DNA of 29,734 bases from JBDTNQ01 sp039933635 (GCA_039933635.1 JBDTNQ010000049.1:1-29734), one strand, 5' to 3'; positions 16,936 through 26,360 are shown, counted from the first letter of the stretch. Numbers and translations are program-made. Notes: a model not told the origin generated them from the sequence alone.

Positions 16936-17636
16936 TGAGTGGCCAGGCCGTGGTGTTGTTGTCCGGCGGGTTGGATTCGGCGACGGCCGCCGCGCTGGCG
17001 CGAAAAGACGGGTGGACCCTGAACGCGCTGACCATCCGTTACGGGCAGGTGCATGCCATCGAGCTCGAGGCGGCGCGGCGAATCGCGATGGCGCTTGGCG
17101 TGGCACGACACGTCGAGCTCGATGTCGATCTCAAGGCCTTTGGGGGATCGGCGCTGGTGGGCGACGGCGAGATTCGGAAGTCGATCGACGATGAACTGCC
17201 CGTGGCGGCGGACCCGATTCCTTCGACTTACGTGCCCGCTCGCAACACCGTGATGTTGTCGCTCGCGCTTGGCTGGGCCGAGGTGCTCGGTGCCGAGCGC
17301 ATCGTGATTGGTGTCAACGCGCTGGACTACTCCGGCTATCCCGATTGCCGGCCCGAGTACATCTCGGCGTTCGAGTACATGGCCTCGCTCGCGACGAAGG
17401 CGGGTGTCGAAGGCCGTCCTCTCCGCATCTGGGCACCACTTCAGCAGCTCTCGAAGGCCGCCATCATCCGGCTCGGTCTCGAGCTCGGCCTGGACTACGG
17501 CCTGACGCACAGTTGCTACGATCCGATGCCCGACGGTCGTTCCTGCGGTCGCTGCGACAGCTGCATCCTGCGCGCCAAGGGATTCGCCGAGGTCGGCGTG
17601 CCCGACCCCGCGCTGGCCGTCGGCCGACCACAATGA
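16935..17636 (+). CDS. queC: 7-cyano-7-deazaguanine synthase
   Basis: QueC uses ATP and ammonia to convert the QueE product to preQ0. The 233-residue product has the PP-loop SGGLDS at 10-15, the conserved STYVPARNT segment and the zinc ligands C194, C204, C207 and C210. An upstream ATG in frame lies inside queE and was rejected. queE and queC are fused by overlap. queD and folE are not in the window, so the earlier steps must be encoded elsewhere. preQ0 could serve queuosine in tRNA or, less likely, DNA modification. Confidence 0.96.
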   Translation: MSGQAVVLLSGGLDSATAAALARKDGWTLNALTIRYGQVHAIELEAARRIAMALGVARHVELDVDLKAFGGSALVGDGEIRKSIDDELPVAADPIPSTYVPARNTVMLSLALGWAEVLGAERIVIGVNALDYSGYPDCRPEYISAFEYMASLATKAGVEGRPLRIWAPLQQLSKAAIIRLGLELGLDYGLTHSCYDPMPDGRSCGRCDSCILRAKGFAEVGVPDPALAVGRPQ

Positions 17637-18820
17637 CCCTCCGCCTTTACTACACCGACGCGAACCTCCGAAGCTTCGACGCGCGTGTCCTCGCCTGCGA
17701 GCCTGACGGGGATCGCTTCCACGTTCGTCTCGATCGCACCGCCTTCTATCCGACGTCCGGAGGGCAGCCATTCGACACGGGCCGCCTCGGCGACGCGCGG
17801 GTCGTCGACGTTGTCGATGACGAAGCGCGTGGGGAGGTCGTGCACGCGGTGACGACCGCACTGGGCGTGGGTGACTCGGTGCGGGGCGAGATCGACTGGG
17901 ATCGGCGCAGCGATCACCGGCAGCAGCACACCGGACAGCACATCTTGTCGGCCGTCCTCGACGGGGTCTTTCGCGCGCCGACCGTGAGCTTTCACCTCGG
18001 GGCTGAGACCTGCACGATCGATGTCGCGCGCGAGGTCACGTCCGAGGAAATCGCCGCCGCCGAGACGCAGGCCAGTCAGGTCGTCTGGCGCGACCTGCCC
18101 GTCGAGGTCAGCCTGGTCCCGGCCGAGCAGGCGGCCGCCATGCCCTTGCGTAAACCGACGGGGCGGACGGGAGACGTGCGGCTCGTCGCCATTGGGGACG
18201 TCGACGTCTCCGCGTGCGGCGGGACTCACGTTGCCTCGACCGGGTCCGTCGGCATCATTGCCGTCACCGGATGGGAGAAGTTCAAGGGAGGCACCCGAAT
18301 TTCGTTCGTCTGTGGCGAGCGGGCGCTGGTCTCTCACCGGAGGCTTCGGGACGTCACGACGGCCCTTGGGCGGCAGTTGTCCGTGGGCATCGGTGACATC
18401 GGACCGGCGATCGACCGGCTGCAACAGGAACTCCGGGAGCGTCAGAAGGACGTTGCCACGCTCCAGCGCGACCTCGCGGTGTACCGATCCCAGGAATGGC
18501 GCGCGAATGCGGAGACCATGGGACCACATCGCGTCGTCTTAAGGGTCGACGCGACCAGTGACGCCGCGGCGCTCAAGACGTTGGCTCAGGCCATTACCTC
18601 GGAGTCGGGTCTGGTGGCGGTGCTTGTTGGTGGCGGCACGCCGGCGCCGCTGGTCGTGGCGCGCGCGGTTGATGCGACGGTTGACGCCAGCGCGCTGGTG
18701 CGTGCGATCACCACCGCGCTTGGCGGCCGGGGCGGCGGACGTCCCGAACTGGCGCAGGGTGGTGTCTCCTCGACGCCGGACGAGATTGTGGCATTTGTGA
18801 GGCAGACGCTTACGTCGTAA
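17633..18820 (+). CDS. Alanyl-tRNA editing-like protein with DHHA1-like C-terminus
   Basis: The 395-residue product resembles AlaX/AlaRS editing domains that hydrolyse Ser-tRNA(Ala) or Gly-tRNA(Ala). It has the substrate segment FYPTSGGQPFDTG and the zinc motif H99-x3-H103 (HTGQH) with C195-x3-H199 (CGGTH). A coiled-coil segment near 260-290 (LQQELRERQKDVATLQRDL) is followed by a glycine-rich domain like DHHA1, ending GGGRPELAQGG. This is the arrangement of the AlaRS C-terminal half without the synthetase core. The ATG overlaps the queC stop (ATGA), linking it to a tRNA-modification operon. Confidence 0.9.
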   Translation: MTLRLYYTDANLRSFDARVLACEPDGDRFHVRLDRTAFYPTSGGQPFDTGRLGDARVVDVVDDEARGEVVHAVTTALGVGDSVRGEIDWDRRSDHRQQHTGQHILSAVLDGVFRAPTVSFHLGAETCTIDVAREVTSEEIAAAETQASQVVWRDLPVEVSLVPAEQAAAMPLRKPTGRTGDVRLVAIGDVDVSACGGTHVASTGSVGIIAVTGWEKFKGGTRISFVCGERALVSHRRLRDVTTALGRQLSVGIGDIGPAIDRLQQELRERQKDVATLQRDLAVYRSQEWRANAETMGPHRVVLRVDATSDAAALKTLAQAITSESGLVAVLVGGGTPAPLVVARAVDATVDASALVRAITTALGGRGGGRPELAQGGVSSTPDEIVAFVRQTLTS

Positions 18821-18906
18821 GCAACACGCGGCGAGACGGCGTAGCAGGGGACGTCAGGGAAATTTTCGCGGCTGTTGATGCGCCCGGATGCTCCGGGACG
18901 TTGGGA

Positions 18907-18912
18907 TACAAT
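18907..18912 (+). promoter_or_regulatory. Possible -10 box for the vWA/MoxR gene cluster
   Basis: TACAAT ends 10 nt before the GTG at 18923, in an 87-102 nt spacer after the tRNA-editing gene. No convincing -35 sits at 16-18 nt. If used, the mRNA would have a very short leader. Confidence 0.35.
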
Positions 18913-18922
18913 CGGCCTTTCC

Positions 18923-21232
18923 GTGCTCGAATCGATTTTTGGTTTTCTCTTCAAGTACGAGCGGCTCGTCTTTGAACAAGGCCGATTCGTCTTCGGTGCC
19001 ACCCGATCGATGTGGCTGATCGCGGCGATCGCCGCGATCACTGGCGTGTACGTCGTCTTCACCTATATCCAGGTTGGCGCGCTTCGTGGCCGCCCTCGCG
19101 TGGCGCTGCTCGCGATGCGCGTGGCGCTGCTGGCGGTCGCGCTCTTCGCCGTGCTGCGACCGATGCTCGTGTTGAAGGTCGCGGTGCCCCAGCAGAACTT
19201 CGTGGGCGTCATCCTCGACGACTCGCGCAGCATGCAGGTGGCAGACGAGGCTGGTAAGGCGCGTGGTGACTTCGTGCGCGACCAGTTTGGCCGTCCGGAC
19301 GCGCCGATTCTGGCCGAGCTCGGGAAGCGCTTCGTGCCGCGTGTGTTCCGATTTTCGTCCGCGGCCGAGCGCCTCCAGACGACCGCGGATCTGAATTTTC
19401 AGGGCACGGCGACGCGGCTCGGCGACGCACTCGATCGGGCGCGCGAAGAGTTGACCGGCCTGCCGGTGGCGGGCCTTGTCGTCGTCACCGATGGCGCGGA
19501 CAACGCCGAGAGCACGATTGACGGTCCCATCGCGAGCCTCAAGGCGCAGGGCATGCCGGTGTTCGCCGTGGGCGTCGGCAAGGAGCGGCTCTCCCGCGAC
19601 GTGCAGGTCACGCGCGTCGAAGCGCCGCGCCGGGTCCTCAAGGGCGCATCGCTCATCGTCGACGTCGTCGTGAGCCAGACCGGCTACGCGGGCGCGACGG
19701 TCCCCATCATCGTCGAGGACGAGGGCCGGACCGTGGCGACGCAGGACGTGCACCTGCCGGGCGACGGCGAATCGCAGACCGTGAAGGTGCGTTTCAAGAT
19801 CGGCGAGGTGGGGCCGCGTGCCTTCCGCTTCCGCATCCCGACACAGGCGAACGAAGAGGTCACACAGAACAACCAGCGGGACGTGCTGATCGACGTCTAC
19901 AACCGGCGCGAACGGATCCTGTATGTCGAAGGTGAACCGCGGCCGGAGCCGAAGTTCATCCGCATGGCGACCGATCGCGACGACGGGCTGGCTGTGGCGC
20001 TGCTGCAACGGACGGCCCAGGCCACGACGAATGCGCCCGACAAGTACCTCCGTTTGAACGTGAGCAACCCCGAGGAACTGCTCGGTGGATTTCCGACGAC
20101 GCGCGCCGAGTTGTTTCAATACCGCGGCATCATCCTTGGCAGCATGGAAGCGGCGGCGTTCACGCCGGATCAGCAGCGCATGCTCGAGGACTTCGTCGAT
20201 GTGCGGGGCGGCGGCCTGATAGCGCTCGGCGGGGACCGTGCCTTCGCCGAAGGCGGCTGGGCGGGCACGCCACTCTCGAACGCGCTGCCGATCACGCTCG
20301 ACACCGCGAACAAGACGCCGCTCCAACCGCCGCTGGAACTGATCGTGAAGCCGACGCGCACCGGGCAGTCGCATCCCGCCACGCAGATCGCCGACACCGA
20401 GGATGCGGCGGCGGCCAAGTGGAAGGAACTGCCGCCGCTCTATGCGGTGAACGTGGCACCGGCCGCGAGCCTCAAGCCGGGCGCGACGCTGCTGCTGAGC
20501 GGCACCGACCAGCGCGGACGCGAGCAGGTCGTCCTGGCGTTCCAGCGCTACGGCCGCGGCAAGACGTTGGCCCTGCCCGTGCAGGACACCTGGCTCTGGC
20601 GCATGCACTCCAAGATGCCGGTGGAGGACATGACGCACCACAACTTGTGGCAGCGCCTGTCGCGCTGGCTCGTGGACGGCGTGCCGGAGCGGACCATGGT
20701 GTCGGCCGCGCCGGATCGCGTGCAGAAGGGCGAGCCCGTCACGCTGACGTCCGAGGTCATGGATCCCGAGTACCGCGGCGTGAACGAGGGCCGCATTGCC
20801 GCGCATGTCACCGCGCCGTCGGGCAAGGTCGAAGACGTCGTCCTGGAGTGGACGGTCGAGCAGGACGGTGAATATCGCGCGCGCTTCACCCCGACGGAGG
20901 ACGGTCTCTATCGCATTGCCGTCGACGGTCAGAACAAGGCCGGCGTGGCGGTCGAGCGCGGAACCATGGCGATGCGCGTGGCGCCGAGCGACGCGGAGTA
21001 CTTCGACGCGGCGATGCGGACGCCGCTGCTCCAGCGTGTGGCCCAGGAGACGGAAGGACGCTTCTTTCGCGCGGCGGAAACCTCGTCGTTGGTGGATGCC
21101 ATCAGCTACAGCGGCAAGGGCGTGACGGTCACCGACGAACGCGAGTTGTGGGACATGCCGGTCGTGCTCATGTGCCTGATGGCGCTCATGGCGGGCGAGT
21201 GGCTCTATCGACGCACCAAGGGGCTGGCATGA
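18923..21232 (+). CDS. Membrane vWA-like protein with glutamine-amidotransferase-like domain
   Basis: The GTG at 18923 gives 769 residues; an ATG at 18875 is possible but adds a non-hydrophobic leader spanning the putative -10 box. Two membrane helices (about 31-50 and 61-79) lead into a von Willebrand A-like domain with the metal-site motif DDSRS (99-103) and VVVTDGADNAES. Near 398-445 comes a class I glutamine-amidotransferase-like segment (RGIILGSMEAAAFTPDQQ, then RGGGLIALGGDRAFAEGG). A beta-rich region and a C-terminal membrane helix (PVVLMCLMALMAGEWLY) follow. This type accompanies MoxR ATPases in many phyla. Its function is unproven; assembly or quality control of envelope complexes is the usual guess. 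Confidence 0.85.
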   Translation: MLESIFGFLFKYERLVFEQGRFVFGATRSMWLIAAIAAITGVYVVFTYIQVGALRGRPRVALLAMRVALLAVALFAVLRPMLVLKVAVPQQNFVGVILDDSRSMQVADEAGKARGDFVRDQFGRPDAPILAELGKRFVPRVFRFSSAAERLQTTADLNFQGTATRLGDALDRAREELTGLPVAGLVVVTDGADNAESTIDGPIASLKAQGMPVFAVGVGKERLSRDVQVTRVEAPRRVLKGASLIVDVVVSQTGYAGATVPIIVEDEGRTVATQDVHLPGDGESQTVKVRFKIGEVGPRAFRFRIPTQANEEVTQNNQRDVLIDVYNRRERILYVEGEPRPEPKFIRMATDRDDGLAVALLQRTAQATTNAPDKYLRLNVSNPEELLGGFPTTRAELFQYRGIILGSMEAAAFTPDQQRMLEDFVDVRGGGLIALGGDRAFAEGGWAGTPLSNALPITLDTANKTPLQPPLELIVKPTRTGQSHPATQIADTEDAAAAKWKELPPLYAVNVAPAASLKPGATLLLSGTDQRGREQVVLAFQRYGRGKTLALPVQDTWLWRMHSKMPVEDMTHHNLWQRLSRWLVDGVPERTMVSAAPDRVQKGEPVTLTSEVMDPEYRGVNEGRIAAHVTAPSGKVEDVVLEWTVEQDGEYRARFTPTEDGLYRIAVDGQNKAGVAVERGTMAMRVAPSDAEYFDAAMRTPLLQRVAQETEGRFFRAAETSSLVDAISYSGKGVTVTDERELWDMPVVLMCLMALMAGEWLYRRTKGLA

Positions 21233-22011
21233 GGATCAGCCACCTGAAGCGAATGTTGCTGGTTGGCGCGATGGCGCTACTGGCCGGTGTAGGCGTCCTG
21301 GCGCAACGCGGCGGGGGGTTCGGCGGCGGGTTCGGTGGATCGCGATTCTCGGGTCTGAATCCGAATGTGCCTTACGACGGCAGGTTCGTGTTCGTCCGGA
21401 TGTCGTATGCGGCCGGATTCGGTGGGCGCCAAGGGCCGCCCTGGTCACACGATTATCCGATCGGCGAAGCGCACTTCATGCGGATCCTGACCGCGGTGAG
21501 CAATGTGCCCGCGCACCTCGACGGCTCGAACGTCCTGGCGTTCGATAGTCCGGACATCTTCAAGTTTCCGGTGATCTATCTGGTCGAACCTGGCTATTGG
21601 CGCATGAGCGATGCGGATGTGGCCGGGCTGCGGAGCTACCTGCTCAAGGGTGGCTTTCTCGTGGTCGACGATTTTCCCAGCTGGGCCTGGGGGAATTTCG
21701 ACGAGCAGATGAGCCGTGTGCTGCCCAAGTCGACGTGGCACGATCTCACGCCCGAGCACCCGATCTGGCATTCGTTCTTCGAGATTCCATCCCTCGAGAT
21801 GACGACGTACTACAACCTTGGAGGCACGCCCATCTTTCGGGCCCTGTTCGAGGACAACGATCCCGCGAAGCGGATGTACGTCGTCGCCAACTTCCAGAAC
21901 GACATCTCGGAGTACTGGGAAGCGTCGGAAACCGGATACAAGCCCGTGGCGGAGAACAACGAAGCCTACAAGTTCGGAGTCAACGAGTTCATCTACGGGA
22001 TTACGCACTAG
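21229..22011 (+). CDS. DUF4159 family exported protein
   Basis: The 260-residue product has a cleavable signal peptide (basic start, hydrophobic LLVGAMALLAGVGVLA to about residue 25). A short Gly/Phe-rich stretch (RGGGFGGGFGGSRF) precedes the DUF4159 domain. The domain shows GRFVFVRMSY, HDYPIGEAHFMRIL, GGFLVVDDFPSWAWGNFDEQM and NDISEYWEAS, which resemble an inactive amidotransferase-like fold. The ATG overlaps the stop of the upstream vWA-like gene. DUF4159 proteins recur beside MoxR/DUF58/BatA genes. Confidence 0.88.
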   Translation: MRISHLKRMLLVGAMALLAGVGVLAQRGGGFGGGFGGSRFSGLNPNVPYDGRFVFVRMSYAAGFGGRQGPPWSHDYPIGEAHFMRILTAVSNVPAHLDGSNVLAFDSPDIFKFPVIYLVEPGYWRMSDADVAGLRSYLLKGGFLVVDDFPSWAWGNFDEQMSRVLPKSTWHDLTPEHPIWHSFFEIPSLEMTTYYNLGGTPIFRALFEDNDPAKRMYVVANFQNDISEYWEASETGYKPVAENNEAYKFGVNEFIYGITH

Positions 22012-22106
22012 CGGCTGGCTCCAGGCTCGCCGGTCGGAGCCACCAGCCCTGAGCCCTACAGCCCAAGCCTTGAGTCTTGAGCCCACAATCGCAGAAAGGC
22101 GTCAAC
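22012..22106 (+). repeat. Spacer with degenerate TGAGCCC repeats
   Basis: Around 22045-22083 the spacer holds CCCTGAGCCC, TTGAGTC and TTGAGCCC units related to the tandem CCCTGAG repeat at 207-234. No terminator is visible. A ribosome-binding site (AGAAAGG, 22093-22099) lies at its end. Confidence 0.6.
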
Positions 22107-23141
22107 GTGGACATCGCAGAGAAGACCGTCACCATGGATTCGCCGGAAGACATCGCGCTGGCGGATCGAATGAACGCCGGCCGCAAGAAGATCGAGGCTG
22201 AGCTCGCGAAGCTGATCGTCGGACAGCAGGAGATCATCAACCAGGTACTCCTGACGTTGTTCGTCGGCGGCAACAGCCTCATCGTGGGCGTGCCTGGCCT
22301 GGCGAAGACGTTGCTGATCCGGACGCTCGCGCAGGTGCTCGAGCTCAGGTTCAACCGCATTCAGTTCACGCCGGATCTGATGCCGTCGGACATCACCGGC
22401 ACGGACATCATTCAGGAGGACGCGACCACCGGACGCCGGCAGATGGTGTTTGCGCCCGGACCGATTTTCGCGAACATCGTGCTCGCGGACGAAATCAACC
22501 GCACGCCCCCGAAGACGCAGGCCGCATTGCTCGAGGCCATGCAGGAGCACCGCGTCACCATTCAAGGCCGGACGTACACGCTCGAAGAGCCGTTCTTCGT
22601 GTTCGCCACCCAGAACCCGATCGAGCTCGAAGGGACGTATCCCCTGCCCGAAGCCCAGCTCGATCGTTTCATGTTCCACATCGTCATCGAGCACCCGCCG
22701 GAAGAAGAAGAGTTCAACGTCGTGCGGACGACGACGGCCATTCTCGACCCGAAATTCGAACGCCCGGTGACCGGGCCGGACCTGATTGCCTTCCAGCGCC
22801 TGGTGCGTCGCGTGCCGGTGGCGGAGCCGGTGATGCGGTACGCGCTGCGGCTCGTCCGGACGAGCCGGCCGAAGGGCGAGGGCGCGCCGGAGTTGATCAA
22901 GAAGTATGTGGCGTTCGGCGCGAGCGTGCGCGCGGCGCAGTACTTGATCCTCGGCGCCAAGGCCAAGGCTCTGACCGAGGGCCGGTATCACGTGAGCTTC
23001 GACGACATCAGAGCCCTGGCGCATCCCGTGCTGCGTCACCGTGTGCTCACGAACTTCCGCGCCGAGTCGGAAGGCGTCACGAGCGATGCCTTGATTGATG
23101 AATTGATCAAGACCGTACCGCTTCCAAGGTCGGGGATGTAG
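22107..23141 (+). CDS. MoxR-family AAA+ ATPase
   Basis: MoxR ATPases act as chaperones that insert metals or mature protein complexes together with vWA proteins. The GTG at 22107 was chosen because AGAAAGG lies 7 nt upstream; a TTG at 22077 is in the repeat-rich spacer. The 344-residue product has Walker A GVPGLAKT at 61-68, Walker B LADEINR with D128 and E129, the sensor region ATQNPIELEGTYPLPEAQLDRF, and the C-terminal helical lid (SVRAAQYLILGAKAKAL). All ATPase motifs are intact. Confidence 0.94.
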   Translation: MDIAEKTVTMDSPEDIALADRMNAGRKKIEAELAKLIVGQQEIINQVLLTLFVGGNSLIVGVPGLAKTLLIRTLAQVLELRFNRIQFTPDLMPSDITGTDIIQEDATTGRRQMVFAPGPIFANIVLADEINRTPPKTQAALLEAMQEHRVTIQGRTYTLEEPFFVFATQNPIELEGTYPLPEAQLDRFMFHIVIEHPPEEEEFNVVRTTTAILDPKFERPVTGPDLIAFQRLVRRVPVAEPVMRYALRLVRTSRPKGEGAPELIKKYVAFGASVRAAQYLILGAKAKALTEGRYHVSFDDIRALAHPVLRHRVLTNFRAESEGVTSDALIDELIKTVPLPRSGM

Positions 23142-23149
23142 GACAGAGG

Positions 23150-23186
23150 AGACCGGGTCTCCTCGAACATCACGGAGACCCGGTCT
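23150..23186 (+). repeat. AGACCGGGTCTCC hairpin between moxR and DUF58 genes
   Basis: A 13-bp perfect stem pairs 23150-23162 with 23174-23186 around an 11-nt loop. It is the same stem as the terminator at 1691-1728, but here CGTAG follows instead of a T-tract. It may attenuate transcription or protect the moxR end rather than fully terminate. Confidence 0.8.
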
Positions 23187-23196
23187 CGTAGACACT

Positions 23197-24105
23197 ATGG
23201 ACACTCATCTGATTCCCGGCGCGCGCTTCGTGGACCCGAAGGTCCTGTCGCGCGTCAAGGACCTGGAGCTGCTGGCGAAGTCGGTCGTCGATGGGTTCAT
23301 CAACGGCCTGCATCGCGCGCCGTATTTCGGCGCGTCGATCGACTTCGCCGAGCATCGCGGGTACGTCGCCGGCGACGACATCCGTCGCGTCGACTGGCGT
23401 CTGTACGCCCGCACGGATCGCTACTACATCAAGCAGTACGAAGCCGACACGAACGCGAACCTCTCGGTGCTCGTCGACGTGTCGAAATCGATGGCCTTCG
23501 CGAGCCAGGGCGTCTCGAAGCTCGAGTACGGGAAGTTCCTGGCCGCATGCATCGCGTACCTGTCGCACCGGCAGCGGGATCGCGTCGGCATCGTGACGTT
23601 CGATTCCGAGATCGTCGCCCACGTGCCGCCGTCGGCGAAGCACTTCAACGTGTTGCTGCACACGCTCGACCGGGCCGTGCCCGAGCGTCCTGGCCGCCTG
23701 CTGGCAAACCTGTCCCTGCTGGCCGAGCACTTCAAACGCCGCAGCATCGTCGCGCTGATTTCTGATCTCTACGAGAGCCCGGAGGCGCTGGTCGAGGTGC
23801 TGAAGCCGTACGCCTTCCTGGGCAACGACCTCGTGGTGTTTCACGTGCTCGATCCGGCCGAGATCGAGTTCCCGTACAACGAGCCCTCGCGGTTCGTGGA
23901 TCTGGAAAGCGGGGAGGAAGTGCCGGTCGTGCCGGAAGGCTTTGCGGACCAGTACCGCAAGCTCATGCAGGAGCACATCAGCGCGCTCCGCACCAAGTGT
24001 ACCGATGCGCGGATCGACTACGTGCTGCTGGACACGTCGAAGCCGCTCGATGAGGCCCTGTTCCACTATCTCGGCAACCGCGAGCGGTTGATGCGGGTGC
24101 GTTAG
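23197..24105 (+). CDS. DUF58 domain protein
   Basis: The 302-residue product has no membrane helix. It contains the DUF58 core: EHRGYVAGDDIRRVDWRLYARTD (residues about 48-70), followed by a vWA-like segment with a metal-site motif VDVSKSM near 93, VGIVTFDSEIVAHVPP and ALISDLYESPEALVEVL. DUF58 proteins sit next to MoxR ATPases and probably present substrates to them. The ATG at 23197 is 10 nt after the shared hairpin. The next gene starts 3 nt after the stop. Confidence 0.93.
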   Translation: MDTHLIPGARFVDPKVLSRVKDLELLAKSVVDGFINGLHRAPYFGASIDFAEHRGYVAGDDIRRVDWRLYARTDRYYIKQYEADTNANLSVLVDVSKSMAFASQGVSKLEYGKFLAACIAYLSHRQRDRVGIVTFDSEIVAHVPPSAKHFNVLLHTLDRAVPERPGRLLANLSLLAEHFKRRSIVALISDLYESPEALVEVLKPYAFLGNDLVVFHVLDPAEIEFPYNEPSRFVDLESGEEVPVVPEGFADQYRKLMQEHISALRTKCTDARIDYVLLDTSKPLDEALFHYLGNRERLMRVR

Positions 24106-24108
24106 ACG

Positions 24109-26238
24109 ATGTCGTTTCTTGCACCGTTCTTTCTCGTGGGCCTGGCCGCTGTGGCGGTGCCGATTTTCGTGCACCTCATTCAGCGCGAGCGCCGGAACGT
24201 CATCGAGTTCCCCTCGCTGATGTTCATCCAGAAGATTCCGTTCCAGTCCGTCGAGCGCCGGCGCATTCACAACTGGTGGTTGCTGCTGTTGAGGCTGGCG
24301 GCGCTCGCGCTCATCGTCGCCGCCTTTGCCCGGCCGTTCTTCACGGTGGATCCCGTGGCGGCGGCGGCCCGCGCCACCGGGGCGCGGGAGGTCGTTATCC
24401 TGCTCGATCGGTCCGCCAGCATGGGCTACGGCAATCACTGGGCGCGCGCGCAGGACGAGGCGCGCAAGGTGATCAACGGCTTGGGCGGCGAGGATCGCGC
24501 CACGCTCGTGCTGTTCGACGACGGTCCCGAGGAGTCGGTGCGGGCCACGTCGGATCGCGGGTCGCTCACGGCGGCCATCGGTCAGGCGAAGGTGTCGTCC
24601 GGCGCCACGCGCTTCGCGCCGGCGCTGCGGCTCGCTCAGAGCAAGCTCAGCATGTCGGATCGCAGCCGCAAGGAGGCGTACCTGATCAGCGACTTCCAGA
24701 AGAGCGGCTGGGCGCGGCAGGAGGAGATTCACCTGCCGGAAGGCGCCACCATCACGCCGATCTCGGTCGCGGAACTCGAGACGTCCGATCTCGCGGTGGC
24801 GTCCGTGTCGCTCGCGCGCGCGTCGTTCTCGGGCGAGGATCGCGTGACGATTACGGCCGGTCTGATCAATCGGGGCGGGACACCCGTGACGAAGCGACCG
24901 GTACAGTTGGAGATCGACGGACGCGTGACCGCCAGTCGCGACGTGACCATCGCGCCCAACGGCACGGGGTCGGTGACCTATGACGCGGTGACGGTGTCCG
25001 ACAGCAACGTCCGCGCGTCGATTCGAACCGGCACGGACAATCTGCCAGCGAACAACAGTTTCTTCTTCGTGCTGTCGCCGAGCCGTCCGGTGTCTGTGCT
25101 GGTCCTCCAGAACGACTCGGCCGATCGGAGTGCCAGCATCTACCTCACGACGGTGCTGGGCTTGAGCACCGCGCCGAGGTTCACGACGGAGGTCGCCGCG
25201 GCCTCCCGTGTCACGCCGGGTCAGCTCGACGGCCGCTCGCTCGTGGTGGTCAACGACGCGTCGCTTTCGAGCGCTACCGCCGATCTGTTGCGGGCGTTCG
25301 TCGAACGCGGCGGCGGCCTGTTCCTCGCCCTTGGCGATCGGAATCCCTCGGGCAGTGATTGGGCGCTTCTGCCCGGCAGCCTCGGGTCGGCCGTCGATCG
25401 CCTGGCGATGCGCGGCGGGACGCTGGGCTACCTCGACTACAGCAGCCCGATCTTTGACGAGTTCAAGGATCCTCGAAACGGCAACTTCGCGAACATGCGC
25501 TTCCTGAAGTACCGCACGCTGACGCCCGCGCCGACCGATCATGTGTTGGCGCGGTTCGACGATGGCGCGGCGGCGCTGGTGGAGCGGCGCGTTGGCAGCG
25601 GCCGCGTGATCGCGTTCACGTCGACGATTGATGGCAGCTGGAACGACGTACCGAAGCACGGCATGTACCTGCCGCTGATGCACCGGCTGGCGCAGTACCT
25701 GGCGCAGTTCGATCAGCCGACGCCGTGGCAGACGGTGGGCCGGATGATGGACATCAGCACGCCGGTGGCCGCGCTCGTGCGCGAAGGGCAGGCGGGCGCC
25801 GGCGGTTCCGGCCGCGCCCGCGGCGCCCGCGGCGTCGTCGTCTCACCGGCCGGCGAGCAGACGTCGCTCGGCGAGGGTGGAACGCCGACGATCGCGTTGA
25901 ATGAGCAGGGCTTCTACTCGGTGCGCCTGACCGGTGTCGGCGATCGCCGCCCGTTCGAGGTCGCCGTCAACATGGATCCGGCTGAGTCCGACTTGTCCTC
26001 CCTCCCAGCGGCCGAATTCCTGGCCGGGGCGACGGGCGGAGGCACGGTGACCCCTGGCGGCACGTCGATGGAGCAGGCGGTTCTGACGCCCGCCGACATC
26101 GAAAAGAAGCAGTCGATCTGGTGGTTCCTCCTGGTCGCCGGGCTCGTGGCCCTGCTGGCTGAGTCGATCGTCTCCAATCGCCTGTCGCGCCGTTCCGGGT
26201 TCAATCTGTTCGGGACGAACGCCGGGTCGAGGGCGTAG
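24109..26238 (+). CDS. BatA-like membrane protein with vWA domain
   Basis: The 709-residue product starts with a BatA N-terminal domain: a membrane helix (3-23), the motif FPSLMFIQKIPFQSVERRRIHNW shortened here, and a second helix (LLLRLAALALIVAAFARPFF, about 58-77). A vWA domain follows with the metal-site motif DRSASM. Further on are a Gly-rich amidotransferase-like segment (RAFVERGGGLFLALGDRN) and a long beta-rich region. A disordered Gly/Ala/Arg stretch (GAGGSGRARGARG) and a C-terminal helix (WWFLLVAGLVALLAES) close the protein. It is the partner expected for MoxR and DUF58. Confidence 0.9.
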   Translation: MSFLAPFFLVGLAAVAVPIFVHLIQRERRNVIEFPSLMFIQKIPFQSVERRRIHNWWLLLLRLAALALIVAAFARPFFTVDPVAAAARATGAREVVILLDRSASMGYGNHWARAQDEARKVINGLGGEDRATLVLFDDGPEESVRATSDRGSLTAAIGQAKVSSGATRFAPALRLAQSKLSMSDRSRKEAYLISDFQKSGWARQEEIHLPEGATITPISVAELETSDLAVASVSLARASFSGEDRVTITAGLINRGGTPVTKRPVQLEIDGRVTASRDVTIAPNGTGSVTYDAVTVSDSNVRASIRTGTDNLPANNSFFFVLSPSRPVSVLVLQNDSADRSASIYLTTVLGLSTAPRFTTEVAAASRVTPGQLDGRSLVVVNDASLSSATADLLRAFVERGGGLFLALGDRNPSGSDWALLPGSLGSAVDRLAMRGGTLGYLDYSSPIFDEFKDPRNGNFANMRFLKYRTLTPAPTDHVLARFDDGAAALVERRVGSGRVIAFTSTIDGSWNDVPKHGMYLPLMHRLAQYLAQFDQPTPWQTVGRMMDISTPVAALVREGQAGAGGSGRARGARGVVVSPAGEQTSLGEGGTPTIALNEQGFYSVRLTGVGDRRPFEVAVNMDPAESDLSSLPAAEFLAGATGGGTVTPGGTSMEQAVLTPADIEKKQSIWWFLLVAGLVALLAESIVSNRLSRRSGFNLFGTNAGSRA

Positions 26239-26292
26239 GTTCGGGCCTCGGCGGACCTCATGCCGCGAAGTTTGAGTTTTGTGTGACGCCAG

Positions 26293-26314
26293 GCGCGGGC
26301 CGAGAAACCCGCGC
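26293..26314 (+). promoter_or_regulatory. Hairpin downstream of the BatA-like gene
   Basis: GCGCGGG (26293-26299) pairs with CCCGCGC (26308-26314) around an 8-nt loop. No T-tract follows directly, although a TTTT occurs at 26334. It lies in the 159-nt spacer, the largest in this cluster. Confidence 0.5.
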
Positions 26315-26360
26315 TGCCGGGTGCTAAGCTCGGTTTTGGGACACGTCGACTGACCATACC

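Noticed and set aside
18854..20806. Long minus-strand open frame opposite the vWA-like gene
   Set aside because: Low-complexity Arg/His-rich product without motifs; the + strand frame has membrane helices and a vWA metal site.
23170..25683. Very long open frame on the minus strand (over 800 codons) opposite DUF58 and the BatA-like gene
   Set aside because: Its translation is rich in Arg, His and Gln with no domain, typical of an antisense shadow in GC-rich DNA; the + strand holds recognised families across the same span.
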